11,037 bases of DNA from NCBI GenBank assembly GCA_017883105.1, contig JADGOF010000046.1:1-11037 (forward strand), written 5' to 3'. Origin of the DNA: Acidimicrobiales bacterium (GTDB lineage Bacteria; Actinomycetota; Acidimicrobiia; Acidimicrobiales; RAAP-2). The position numbers and the translations under genes were made by a program. The notes under the pieces were generated by a model that was not told the DNA's origin, made no database searches, and saw only the letters and a list, made by a program, of their open reading frames with translations. Shown here piece after piece: positions 1 to 7,395 of this stretch (position 1 is the first letter of the stretch; each line of letters opens with the position of its first letter).

Positions 1-92
1 CCTCGGGGGCGTGCCAGTCCCTTTGGGCCATGAGGAGCCCTTTGTCCTCTGAGTAATGTCGACGCGACCAGCCCGATTATGTCGACACCCCC
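1..92. other. Region downstream of tRNA-Leu, no gene seen
   Basis: No convincing coding frame, RNA or strong terminator is visible here. The only pattern is a direct repeat of ATGTCGAC at 56-63 and 79-86. This may be the trailer of the minus-strand tRNA transcript. Confidence 0.4.
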
Positions 93-179
<87 letters not shown>

Positions 180-299
180 GAGCGACCGCTAGAGGCTACC
201 CGATGCGGGAATCGGCTGGTTCACGCCACGGGTGGGATGGTCCATCCAGCTGACCGCCCCAGGACCGACGATCCGGTAAAACCGACCCGAACCGGCCCT

Positions 300-331
300 A
301 CCCCCTACCTGGGGGTTGGCACCGGTAGGCT
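300..331 (+). promoter_or_regulatory. Probable fhaA operon promoter with upstream hairpin
   Basis: TAGGCT at 326-331 is a -10-like TAnnnT hexamer ending 9 nt before the fhaA ATG. That would place transcription start at or next to the start codon (a leaderless or nearly leaderless mRNA). There is no clear Shine-Dalgarno before this ATG, which fits. Just upstream, CCCCC-TACCT-GGGGG (301-315, plus an A-T pair at 300/316) is a perfect small inverted repeat near the expected -35 region and could be a protein-binding site. No good -35 hexamer is seen. Confidence 0.4.
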
Positions 332-340
332 GACGCCAGC

Positions 341-997
341 ATGGGACTCCAGAAGTTCGAAGGGCGCCTCGAGCGCATGGTTGACGGTACCTTGTCCAAG
401 GCTTTTCGGGGAGAACTCCACCCCGTGGAGATCGGTCGTCGTCTCACCAGGGAAATGGACCTCCAGCGCCGGCTGGGCGTCCACGGACTCATCGCGCCCA
501 ATGCCTTTGTGGTGCACCTGTCACCCACTGATTTCGACCGTTTCGAAAGCTTTCTCGATGCCCTCATCCGGGAACTCGAGGAGGCGGCCCGGGACCACGC
601 CCGCACCGAGGAGTACGTCTTCGTGGGCCCGGTAACCGTGTCTGCGGTAGAGGATCCGCGCCAACGGCGGGGTCGCTTCGCCATCGTCTCCGAGGTCCAC
701 GAGGGCCCTTCGGGCCTCCCCGCGGCATCGATAGTTCTGGCCGACGGCGATCGGGTCGTCCTCGGTCCCGAGCCCATCACCATCGGGCGTCTCCCGGAAA
801 GCTCCATCATGGTCACCGACCCCAACGCCAGTCGCCGACATGCCGAAATCCGCCGGGTGGGCAACGAGGTCGCGGTCGTGGACCTGAATTCGACGAACGG
901 CACCCGGGTCAACGGCGCGACGATCCACGAACGGACCCTGGCTGATGGGGATCAGATCGTGATCGGTACGACCGTCCTCCGGTTCGAGACCTCGTGA
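341..997 (+). CDS. fhaA: FhaA: DUF3662 and FHA domain phosphothreonine reader
   Basis: This is a 218-aa cytoplasmic adaptor. Residues 1 to about 115 match the DUF3662 domain of FhaA proteins (start MGLQKFEGRLERMVDGTL, then HPVEIGRRL). The C-terminal 80 residues are a forkhead-associated domain with GR at 149-150, SRRH at 164-167 and NSTNG at 183-187, the residues that hold phosphothreonine. In mycobacteria FhaA binds phosphorylated PknB and the pseudokinase domain of MviN to control peptidoglycan precursor export. The same role here is inferred. FhaA of M. tuberculosis is 527 aa with a long disordered linker; here the linker is about 25 residues. It is the first gene of the fhaA-fhaB-pstP-pbpA-pknB operon. 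The ATG was chosen because the conserved N-terminus begins exactly there. Confidence 0.95.
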   Translation: MGLQKFEGRLERMVDGTLSKAFRGELHPVEIGRRLTREMDLQRRLGVHGLIAPNAFVVHLSPTDFDRFESFLDALIRELEEAARDHARTEEYVFVGPVTVSAVEDPRQRRGRFAIVSEVHEGPSGLPAASIVLADGDRVVLGPEPITIGRLPESSIMVTDPNASRRHAEIRRVGNEVAVVDLNSTNGTRVNGATIHERTLADGDQIVIGTTVLRFETS

Positions 998-1017
998 TCA
1001 GCGGCCACTGAGCGTTG

Positions 1018-1515
1018 ATGCATCTGATTCTGGTTTCACTCCCTGGACCAACCGACAACACGCCGGTCCTCCGAACCCTCGAGTACGGGGTCATCCTCCT
1101 GTTGTGGCTGTTCTTCATGTGGGTGGTCCGGGCGGTATGGGTGGAGGTCCGGCCCCTGAAGCGGCGTCGCCGCCGCGGGCGCGATGCTGATCCGGTCACC
1201 AGCGGCAAGGGAGGCCGGGGTCGTCACCTGCAACTCCACGTGATCCGGCCTGAGGATCAGGCCGGCCGGGTCTATGAGATCGGTGACGAGGTCACCGTCG
1301 GCCGGGCGCCGGGTTGCGGCGTCCCCATCGACTACGACACCTACTCGTCCAACCTGCACGCCCGCCTGTTCCGTCTCGACGGGAATCTGTGGGCCGAGGA
1401 TCTCGGCTCCACCAACGGCACCTGGGTGAACACGGTTCGCCTGACAGAGCGCACCAAACTCGAAAAGGGTGACCTGCTGCAGGTCGGCGGCACCGTGTTC
1501 GAAGTGGGGAAGTGA
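1018..1515 (+). CDS. fhaB: FhaB (FipA-like): membrane-anchored FHA protein
   Basis: This 165-aa protein has one N-terminal membrane helix (about residues 23-41, rich in Leu, Trp and Phe), a basic segment (KRRRRRGR) and a C-terminal FHA domain. FHA hallmarks are GR at 95-96, S-N-L-H at 111-114 and GSTNG at 130-134, so the phosphothreonine pocket looks intact. Size and layout match mycobacterial FhaB/FipA (155 aa), which links PknA/PknB signalling to division proteins; that role is inferred here. It follows fhaA by 20 nt and ends 1 nt before the pstP start. TTG at 1015 directly precedes the ATG at 1018; ATG is preferred. Confidence 0.93.
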   Translation: MHLILVSLPGPTDNTPVLRTLEYGVILLLWLFFMWVVRAVWVEVRPLKRRRRRGRDADPVTSGKGGRGRHLQLHVIRPEDQAGRVYEIGDEVTVGRAPGCGVPIDYDTYSSNLHARLFRLDGNLWAEDLGSTNGTWVNTVRLTERTKLEKGDLLQVGGTVFEVGK

Positions 1516-1516
1516 G

Positions 1517-2815
1517 ATGACCCTTCTCCGATCAGGATCGGCCACCGACACCGGGCTGGTCCGCTCCGTCAATCAGGACCTGGCCGTCGAGTCCGCCAAC
1601 CTGTTTGCGGTGGCCGACGGCATGGGTGGCCATGCCGGTGGCGAGGTGGCCTCCCGATTGGCCGTGGACGCCCTTTCGGCGTCGTTCGGGAGGCAACCCA
1701 CCGGCGCCGGTCTTTCCGAGGCGGTCTCGGAGGCCAATACCGTCGTTTGGGAACACAGTCTCGGGAACCCCGAGCTGCGGGGCATGGGCACCACGCTCAC
1801 CGCCGTGGCGTTGGTCAACGAGGACGGTCGGGACGCCCTGGCCCTGGTCAACGTGGGTGATTCACGCTCGTACCGCTATCACGACGGCGAACTTACTCAG
1901 ATCACCACCGACCACAGCCTGGCCGAGGAGATGGTCCGCACCGGCGAATTGACGTCTGCAGAGGCTGCCGTCCACCCTCACCGGCACATCCTGACCCGGG
2001 CCCTCGGGGTGTCGTCCGACGTGGCGGTCGACCTGTGGAGGATCCAGCCCGTCCGGGGGGACCGCTTCCTGCTGTGCAGCGACGGCCTGACCAACGAGCT
2101 GGACACCGCACAGATCACCGAGGTGCTCTCCTCGGTGACCGACCCCGGTGAGGCGGCGGGCCTGCTGGTCCGGGCCGCTCGCACCCACGGAGGCAGCGAC
2201 AACATCACGGTGGTCGTCGTCGACGTGGTGGTGGGCGAAGACGACGAGACCTCCGAGCCGACGGTTGCCGCGGTGTCCTCTGACTTCCGGAGCTCCACGG
2301 ACCAGACCGAGGCCGAGGTCGATGACGCGACCTCCCTTCCACCCGCAGCCGCGGCCGAAGCCGGGCTCCCGAGCCGGCGCGAGCGTCGCAAGGCCAAGCG
2401 CCGCCAGCGCCGGGCGGCCCGGGGCCGGCGCCTCATCACGTTCCGGACGTTGCTGTTCGTGATCCTGTTCGGGGCCATTCTCGTCGGGGCTTTCGCTGCT
2501 ATCCGCTGGTACGACACCAACTCCTACTTCGTGGGCGTCAGCAAGAACGAGCTGGTCATCTACCAGGGCCGGATCGGGGGCTTCCTGTGGTACCACCCGG
2601 TCGAGGTGCAACGCACCGGAGCCACCACCGCTGATGTCCCGGGCAACTACCTGGGAGCGCTCAACGCTGGCGTGGAGGAGTCATCGGTGGGAGCGGCCCG
2701 CAACTACGTCGCCAATCTGGTGAACATCAGGCAGCAGCAGTTGAATCCGCAGGTTCCGGCCACGTCGCCCGCGACTACACCAACATCGTCCCCGACCACG
2801 ACGAAGGTGACCTGA
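1517..2815 (+). CDS. pstP: PstP: membrane PP2C Ser/Thr phosphatase
   Basis: This is a 432-aa PPM/PP2C-family metal-dependent phosphatase, expected to remove phosphates from PknB and its substrates. The catalytic domain spans residues 1 to about 240. Visible motifs are RSVNQD (16-21), DGMGGHAGG (34-42), MGTTL (90-94), GDSR (114-117), CSDGL (187-191) and GGSDN (225-229). Metal-binding acids correspond to D34, D189 and D228. An acidic linker follows, then a very basic stretch (287-305), one transmembrane helix (about 309-329), an external domain of about 85 residues and a Thr/Pro/Ser-rich tail. The ATG at 1517 is chosen over the upstream in-frame TTG at 1469 because it follows the fhaB stop, has GGGGAAG just upstream, and begins at the conserved PP2C N-terminus. 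The stop overlaps the pbpA start (TGATG). In the usual actinobacterial order rodA would come next; it is absent. Confidence 0.95.
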   Translation: MTLLRSGSATDTGLVRSVNQDLAVESANLFAVADGMGGHAGGEVASRLAVDALSASFGRQPTGAGLSEAVSEANTVVWEHSLGNPELRGMGTTLTAVALVNEDGRDALALVNVGDSRSYRYHDGELTQITTDHSLAEEMVRTGELTSAEAAVHPHRHILTRALGVSSDVAVDLWRIQPVRGDRFLLCSDGLTNELDTAQITEVLSSVTDPGEAAGLLVRAARTHGGSDNITVVVVDVVVGEDDETSEPTVAAVSSDFRSSTDQTEAEVDDATSLPPAAAAEAGLPSRRERRKAKRRQRRAARGRRLITFRTLLFVILFGAILVGAFAAIRWYDTNSYFVGVSKNELVIYQGRIGGFLWYHPVEVQRTGATTADVPGNYLGALNAGVEESSVGAARNYVANLVNIRQQQLNPQVPATSPATTPTSSPTTTKVT

Positions 2816-4359
2816 TGGAGAAGCGGATTCGGCGACTCGGGATCTTCATGATGCTGTGTTTCGTAGCCCTGTTCATCCAACTCAACAACATCCAGGTGAT
2901 CAAAGCCACCTCGCTGGCCAACAATCCGAGCAATCCCCATGTGCTGGCGGTGGCGCGGGACCAGCCCCGAGGCGACATCCTGTCCGCCGACGGCGTGGTG
3001 CTGGCCAGCTCGGTACCATCGTCCGGCACCACCGACAAGTACCGGCGGGTCTACAACCCGTTCACGGCGACGCTGTTCTCGCAGATCGTCGGCTACGACT
3101 CTCCAATCTATGGGCACACCACCGGCATTGAGGGTGAGTACAACAGCTACCTTGAGTCCCACACCCGGCCGGCGACGTCGCTCCGCGACTGGCTGGTCAA
3201 TCGCACCACCACCGACAACGTGACCCTGACCGTCAATATCCAGCTCCAGAACCAAGTGGCAGCGGAACTGGAGAAAGTCGATGCCTACAACACTGCGCCC
3301 GATGCCGGGGCGGTCGTCCTGAATGTCAAGACCGGCGCCGTCGAAGCGATGTACGGAGTCAAGACCTTCGACCCCAACCCCTTGGTCAGTCCGAATGCCA
3401 AGACCGAAATGGCCTACTACTTGGGACTGAACCCGAACGGTGGGGCGTCGAGCCCGCTTGTCTCCCGCGCCTTCCAATACGGCTTCATGCCCGGCTCGAC
3501 GTTTAAGGCGGTGACCTCGTCGGCCGTCTACGACCATGACCCGTCGTTGGCCAAGATCGACTACCCGCAGACCGACTGCATCCAGGTGAACGGACGAGTC
3601 ACCAAGCTCTGCAACTACCAACAAGCCGACGGCTCCTATGAGAAATGTGGTGGGACCATCCAGGTGACGCTTCCCCAGTCGTGCAATACGGCGTTCGCCC
3701 AGATGGGCATCGCCCTCGGCCCGAACCTGGCCACCGAGGCACAGGCCTTCGGCTTCAACCAGCGGATCCCTCTCGACCTGCCGGGCGTGTCCACCTCGCT
3801 CTTCCCGACAGCCGCCGATCTGACCGGCGACGACCCGTTGAAGGCCACCGCCGCCTTCGGCCAGGGGTTCGGGACGAACGCAGCCGGCAAGAGCACCACG
3901 GTCGTCGCCACGGCCCTGCAGATGGCTGTGGTGGTGGCAGGGATCGCCAACCAGGGGGTGATCATGACCCCCCACGTCATGCAGCAGATCCGGGACACCC
4001 AGGGCAACCTGGTCAAGACCTACACCCCGACCAAGTGGCTGAGCGCCACCAACTTCATCACGGCAGGAGCAGTGACCCAGCTCATGCAGGGCGTGGTCGC
4101 CAGCGGCACAGCCTCTGGTGTCGGGTTCCCCGCCAGCTGGAACGTGGCGGCCAAGACCGGCACCGCCGAGACGGGGACCGGCAACGCCACAGGCAGCAAC
4201 CTGACCAACGACTGGATGGTCGCCTTCGCTCCGGCCAACGATCCGAAGGTGGCGGTCGCAGTGGCGGTTCCCAATCAGCCGGGCAGTGCCACCGGGGCCC
4301 AGGTGTCCGGTCCGCCGATGCTGACCATCCTCGGCGATGCGTTGGCGGCGACGCCATGA
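2815..4359 (+). CDS. pbpA: PbpA: class B penicillin-binding protein (transpeptidase)
   Basis: This 514-aa monofunctional DD-transpeptidase cross-links peptidoglycan outside the membrane. It has a short cytoplasmic N-terminus, one transmembrane helix (about 8-24), a pedestal region carrying the class B R-G-x-I-type motif (QPRGDILSADG), and a transpeptidase domain. The three active-site motifs are intact: STFK with nucleophile S228 and K231, SCN at 289-291, and KTGT at 447-450. Length matches mycobacterial PbpA (491 aa). The start overlaps the pstP stop by 1 nt, with AAGGTGA upstream as ribosome binding site, so the two are probably translationally coupled. Class B PBPs normally pair with a SEDS glycosyltransferase (RodA or FtsW). 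No such gene is in this window, so its partner must be encoded elsewhere. Confidence 0.95.
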   Translation: MEKRIRRLGIFMMLCFVALFIQLNNIQVIKATSLANNPSNPHVLAVARDQPRGDILSADGVVLASSVPSSGTTDKYRRVYNPFTATLFSQIVGYDSPIYGHTTGIEGEYNSYLESHTRPATSLRDWLVNRTTTDNVTLTVNIQLQNQVAAELEKVDAYNTAPDAGAVVLNVKTGAVEAMYGVKTFDPNPLVSPNAKTEMAYYLGLNPNGGASSPLVSRAFQYGFMPGSTFKAVTSSAVYDHDPSLAKIDYPQTDCIQVNGRVTKLCNYQQADGSYEKCGGTIQVTLPQSCNTAFAQMGIALGPNLATEAQAFGFNQRIPLDLPGVSTSLFPTAADLTGDDPLKATAAFGQGFGTNAAGKSTTVVATALQMAVVVAGIANQGVIMTPHVMQQIRDTQGNLVKTYTPTKWLSATNFITAGAVTQLMQGVVASGTASGVGFPASWNVAAKTGTAETGTGNATGSNLTNDWMVAFAPANDPKVAVAVAVPNQPGSATGAQVSGPPMLTILGDALAATP

Positions 4360-4457
4360 TGCGATCCCGACGAACCGTCCACCGCCCCTGCGGCAGCGAT
4401 CTTCCCCACAACCTGTCCCGACAGCCATTGCCGTTGAACCTGAATGAGGAACGATGA
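4356..4457 (+). CDS. Mini-ORF 1 between pbpA and pknB (unrecognised)
   Basis: This is a 33-aa Arg/Pro-rich frame (MMRSRRTVHRP...NLNEER) that starts on the ATGA overlapping the pbpA stop and ends on an ATGA overlapping the next mini-ORF. I recognise no family and see no membrane segment. It could be a real small peptide, a decayed remnant of the pknA position, or merely a translated spacer that carries ribosomes from pbpA towards pknB. Support is only positional. Confidence 0.25.
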   Translation: MMRSRRTVHRPCGSDLPHNLSRQPLPLNLNEER

Positions 4458-4495
4458 GTACACCGAAACCGAGCGAACGCAGGCCTAGGCTTTGA
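4454..4495 (+). CDS. Mini-ORF 2, 13-codon leader before pknB
   Basis: This tiny frame, MSTPKPSERRPRL, begins on the ATGA overlap with mini-ORF 1 and has GAGGA 3 nt upstream of the ATG. Its TGA overlaps a possible TTG start of pknB (TTGA at 4492-4495) and lies 5 nt before the preferred pknB ATG. It resembles a leader or coupling peptide. Its proline and basic content could slow ribosomes, but no function can be assigned from sequence. Confidence 0.25.
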   Translation: MSTPKPSERRPRL

Positions 4496-4500
4496 CCCAC

Positions 4501-6303
4501 ATGGACCCGTCCCAGACTCCACGCGTATTCTCCGAGCGCTACGAACTGAACCATCTGATTGCCCGTGGCGGCATGGCGGAGGTCTATCGTGCCCGTGACC
4601 GGTTGCTGGACCGACCGGTGGCTCTCAAGGTGCTCTTCCCCGAGCTCTCGGTGGACCGCTCGTTCGTCGAACGGTTCCGCAGGGAAGCCCAGGCCGCAGC
4701 CAATCTCTCCCATCCGAACATTGTCCCGGTGTTCGACTGGGGCGAGGACACCGGCACGTACTTCATCGTGATGGAATTCATCGACGGGCGACCGTTGTCC
4801 TCGATCCTGAAGTCGGCCGGCACCTTGTCGCCCGAGCGCACCGCGGACATCGGGGCCCATGTGGCTGCGGCCCTCGGGTTCGCTCACAAGCACGGCGTAA
4901 TCCACCGTGACGTGAAGCCGGGCAATGTCCTGATCACCGATGACGGCCAGGTGAAGGTGACCGACTTCGGCATCGCCCGGGCCATCAACACCGAGGAGAG
5001 CCTCACCCAGACCGGCGCGGTCATGGGCACGGCCACCTACTTCTCACCCGAGCAGGCAGAGGGTATCGGGGTCGACGCCCGCAGCGACATCTACTCGCTC
5101 GGCGTCGTCCTGTTCGAGATGGTCACCGGCCGACCGCCATTCCTGGGTGAGTCCCCGGTGGCGGTGGCCTCCAAGCACGTGCGCGACCACCCTCCGGCAC
5201 CACGTGAGCTCAATCCTTCGATCCCCCCGACGTTCGAGGCCATCATCCTCAAGTCGATGGCCAAGGACCCGGCCCACCGGTACTCCACGGCCGAAGAACT
5301 GCGGGCCGACCTGCTGCGGTTCAACGAGGGTCGATCCGTGCTGGCCATGGACGACACGACGGCCATGCTGGCGGCCCAGGGCGTCGGAGCCACCCAGGCG
5401 ATCAGCGCGGTGGCTGGCGTGGACGCCACCCAGGCAATGGCCGCCACGTCTGCGGCAGACGGCGGAGAGGAGGCTGAAGAGAGCGGCACCAATCGGACCC
5501 GGAACTACGCCATCGTGCTGGCCGTCCTGTTGATCCTGCTGGCCGGTGCCGGCTACCTGCTGGGCCGCAACCTGGGCTACTTCGGCGGAAGCCCGTCCTT
5601 CAATCTGCCAAATGTGGTGAGTAAGCAGGTGGTCCCGGCCACGGCGATTCTGAAGAACGACGGCCTGATGGTTGCCAGGTCCAACCAGGTCTCGAGCGAT
5701 GCCCCCGGCACGGTGATCACTACCGACCCTGCTCCCTACGCGCTGGTGAAGAAGGGCGACACGGTCACCTTGAAAGTGGCGATTGCCGCTCCGGTCCAGA
5801 AGGTGACCGTTCCCCAGGGGATCACCAACACCTCGTTGAGCAATGCTGAGACGATCCTGCGGGGCGCCGGCCTGGTGCCCGCCACCAAGAGCCAGACCAA
5901 CAATGCCGTGGCAGGCACGGTATTGAGCTCGGACCCGACCGCCGGTAGCAAAATACCGCAGGGGAGCACCGTGACTCTGACCGTCTCGTCCGGCCCATCA
6001 AATGTCACGGTACCGGCGTTGATCAACCTCACTGCGGTCCAGGCTGGTCAGGCCCTGGGTGCGACCGGACTTACGGTGGGAACCCAGACCTACCAACCGT
6101 CCACGCAGTATCAGGCCAATTTCGTGATCTCGTCGGATCCACCCACCGGAACGTCGGTGGCGCCGGGGAGCTCTGTCAACATCGTTGTGTCCTCTGGCCC
6201 TCCACCGACCACCACGACCACCACCACAACGACATCTACCACCACCACCACCACGAGCCCCTCGTCGTCAACGACGACCACCCCCCACCACAGGAGGGGG
6301 TAG
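4501..6303 (+). CDS. pknB: PknB: PASTA-domain transmembrane Ser/Thr protein kinase
   Basis: This is a 600-aa Hanks-type kinase coordinating cell-wall growth. The kinase domain (about 14-275) has a Gly-rich loop (ARGGMAEV, 21-28), K43, E62, HRDVKPGN (135-142) and DFG (155-157). Activation-loop threonines T169 and T171 lie in SLTQTGAVMGTA, matching the autophosphorylated pair T171/T173 of M. tuberculosis PknB. The juxtamembrane segment (276-335) repeats GV[G/D]ATQA[I/M]. One transmembrane helix spans about 336-354, followed by three PASTA repeats (about 368-430, 434-499, 501-566) that in this family bind muropeptide or lipid II. The C-terminus is a Thr-rich tail. ATG 4501 is preferred because the distance to SERYEL matches known PknBs; TTG at 4492 would add three residues. 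It is the last gene of the operon; no pknA is present. Confidence 0.96.
   Translation: MDPSQTPRVFSERYELNHLIARGGMAEVYRARDRLLDRPVALKVLFPELSVDRSFVERFRREAQAAANLSHPNIVPVFDWGEDTGTYFIVMEFIDGRPLSSILKSAGTLSPERTADIGAHVAAALGFAHKHGVIHRDVKPGNVLITDDGQVKVTDFGIARAINTEESLTQTGAVMGTATYFSPEQAEGIGVDARSDIYSLGVVLFEMVTGRPPFLGESPVAVASKHVRDHPPAPRELNPSIPPTFEAIILKSMAKDPAHRYSTAEELRADLLRFNEGRSVLAMDDTTAMLAAQGVGATQAISAVAGVDATQAMAATSAADGGEEAEESGTNRTRNYAIVLAVLLILLAGAGYLLGRNLGYFGGSPSFNLPNVVSKQVVPATAILKNDGLMVARSNQVSSDAPGTVITTDPAPYALVKKGDTVTLKVAIAAPVQKVTVPQGITNTSLSNAETILRGAGLVPATKSQTNNAVAGTVLSSDPTAGSKIPQGSTVTLTVSSGPSNVTVPALINLTAVQAGQALGATGLTVGTQTYQPSTQYQANFVISSDPPTGTSVAPGSSVNIVVSSGPPPTTTTTTTTTSTTTTTTSPSSSTTTTPHHRRG
6208..6255 (+). 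repeat. ACN-codon low-complexity tract encoding poly-Thr
   Basis: Sixteen codons of ACC/ACG/ACA, interrupted by one TCT, encode nine Thr, one Ser and six Thr near the PknB C-terminus. Pro and Ser residues flank it. It is simple-sequence DNA prone to slippage in steps of three, which would change tail length without breaking the frame. It lies outside the membrane by topology. Confidence 0.8.
6280..6301 (+). terminator. Possible weak terminator at the pknB stop codon
   Basis: ACCCCC/GGGGGT forms a 6-bp stem with a 10-nt loop, overlapping the last pknB codons and the first base of the stop. No T tract follows. Only 44 nt separate pknB from the convergent trpG gene, so some termination signal is expected here, but this one is weak. 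Confidence 0.25.
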
Positions 6304-6347
6304 ACGTCCCCAGCCTCCCTGAGGGCTCTATCCGATCTCAGCCAAGC

Positions 6348-6932
6348 TCAGCGCCGTGCCACGGATGCCAGAAAGTTGGCCAGCAGGGCGGGCCCGCTGG
6401 GGGTGAGCAGCGATTCGGGGTGGAACTGGACACCTTCCACGGGCAGATGGCGGTGGCGCAGTCCCATGATCACCCCGTCGGCCGTGGTGGCGGTGACCTC
6501 AAGTACCTCGGGCACGCTGGCCGGCTCCACCACCAGCGAATGGTAGCGGGTTGCTATGAACGGGTCGGGTAGCCCGGCAAACACACCCTCGCCGCCATGG
6601 TGGACGGCCGAGGTCTTGCCGTGCATGAGTGTGGGGGCGGACACCACCTCGCCGCCGTAGACCTGCCCGATGGCCTGGTGCCCCAGGCACACCCCGAGGA
6701 TCGGGAACTCGCCGGCCAGCTCCCTGATCACCAGCGTGGAGATGCCGGCATCCTCCGGTCGCCCGGGGCCAGGGGAGATGAGGATGGCGTCGGGTGACGC
6801 CGATCGAATCCCGTCGATGTCGATGGCGTCGTTGCGATGAACCACCGGTTCGGCGCCCAGTTTCCCCAGCTCTTGGACGAGGTTGTAGACGAACGAGTCG
6901 TAGTTGTCGATGACCAGTACTCGAGTCGCCAT
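6348..6932 (-). CDS. trpG: TrpG/PabA-type glutamine amidotransferase
   Basis: This 194-aa class I glutamine amidotransferase is the small subunit of anthranilate synthase (tryptophan) or aminodeoxychorismate synthase (folate). It supplies ammonia from glutamine. Features are VIDNYDSFVYN (7-17), SPGPGRPEDAG, the nucleophile C82 in GVCLGHQ, and the catalytic H171 and E173 in FHPES. The triad is complete. The chorismate-binding partner (TrpE/PabB) is not in the window, so the pathway is not decided; many such subunits serve both. Actinobacteria commonly carry it between pknB and crgA, as here. The ATG at 6932 is chosen over upstream in-frame starts because the conserved domain begins there and a -10-like element sits just upstream. 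Confidence 0.93.
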   Translation of the reverse strand: MATRVLVIDNYDSFVYNLVQELGKLGAEPVVHRNDAIDIDGIRSASPDAILISPGPGRPEDAGISTLVIRELAGEFPILGVCLGHQAIGQVYGGEVVSAPTLMHGKTSAVHHGGEGVFAGLPDPFIATRYHSLVVEPASVPEVLEVTATTADGVIMGLRHRHLPVEGVQFHPESLLTPSGPALLANFLASVARR

Positions 6933-6941
6933 GGTCCACCG

Positions 6942-6947
6942 ATGGTA
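6942..6947 (-). promoter_or_regulatory. Probable leaderless -10 of trpG
   Basis: On the minus strand, TACCAT (TAnnnT) ends 9 nt before the trpG ATG and there is no Shine-Dalgarno in between. This suggests transcription starting at or very near the start codon. No clear -35 is seen. Confidence 0.35.
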
Positions 6948-7000
6948 CCGGCCGGGGCGGTCGGCCCTGCCCCCGGCCCCAACCCCCGGTGGTTGGTGGC

Positions 7001-7006
7001 TATTCT
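7001..7006 (+). promoter_or_regulatory. Probable leaderless -10 of crgA
   Basis: TATTCT lies 6 nt before the crgA ATG at 7013. A transcript starting about 7 nt after the hexamer would begin on the ATG itself. No Shine-Dalgarno is present. This is the classical arrangement of actinobacterial leaderless genes, and it also supports ATG 7013 over the in-frame GTG at 6989. Confidence 0.5.
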
Positions 7007-7012
7007 TCGGCC

Positions 7013-7315
7013 ATGGCATCCAACGCCAAGGCGGGACCGGGCAAAGCGCAGAAGAAGGGCCGTTCCGCGGGAGGTCGCACCACGGTGGCGACCACCTCGG
7101 TCCAGAGCAGCCGGTACACGCCTCCCATAGCGAAGAGCACCAAGACGAGCCCCAAGTGGATGGGGATCCTCATCATCGTGATGTTCCTCCTAGGGGTGTT
7201 GGTGGTCATCCTCAACTACGCCGACCTGCTTCCGGGCGGCGTCAACAACCTGTGGCTGGTGGCGGCGATCGGCGCCATCTTCGCGGGCCTCATCCTTGCC
7301 ACCCGCTACCACTGA
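7013..7315 (+). CDS. crgA: CrgA cell-division membrane protein
   Basis: This 100-aa protein has a hydrophilic, basic N-terminus (about 45 residues) and two transmembrane helices (about 51-68 and 79-95), ending in the conserved short tail ATRYH. Length and topology match CrgA (93 aa in M. tuberculosis), which binds FtsZ, FtsQ, FtsI and wall synthases and helps place or stabilise the divisome. It is divergent from trpG, as in mycobacteria where crgA lies near trpG and pknB. Its presence next to the PknB operon keeps division and growth control together. A strong terminator lies 50 nt downstream. Confidence 0.88.
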   Translation: MASNAKAGPGKAQKKGRSAGGRTTVATTSVQSSRYTPPIAKSTKTSPKWMGILIIVMFLLGVLVVILNYADLLPGGVNNLWLVAAIGAIFAGLILATRYH

Positions 7316-7365
7316 CCCGGACCTGGCCTTCCCAAGTACCGATCCTTCCGGGACGGTGGAGACGC

Positions 7366-7395
7366 GAAGAACCGGCCCAAACGGGCCGGTTCTTC
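7366..7395. terminator. Strong bidirectional hairpin terminator
   Basis: A perfect 13-bp stem, GAAGAACCGGCCC/GGGCCGGTTCTTC, encloses an AAAC loop. The A/T-rich stem base gives TTCTT on either strand instead of a separate U tract. It sits between convergent crgA and the thiolase gene and can serve both. Confidence 0.85.

Noticed and set aside
4454..4500. Sequencing frameshift hiding a longer PknB N-terminus (MSTPKPSERRPRL joined to the kinase)
   Set aside because: The ATG at 4501 already gives a normal-length PknB N-terminus, so no frameshift is needed.
2704..4905. Very long minus-strand open frame (733 codons)
   Set aside because: It is the antisense of pbpA and the flanking ends of pstP and pknB. 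It is rich in Gly, Arg and His in the manner of GC-rich shadow frames and has no domain.
6311..6326. Hairpin AGCCT/GGGCT between pknB and trpG as terminator
   Set aside because: The stem is only 5 bp including a G-T pair and has no T tract, too weak to call.
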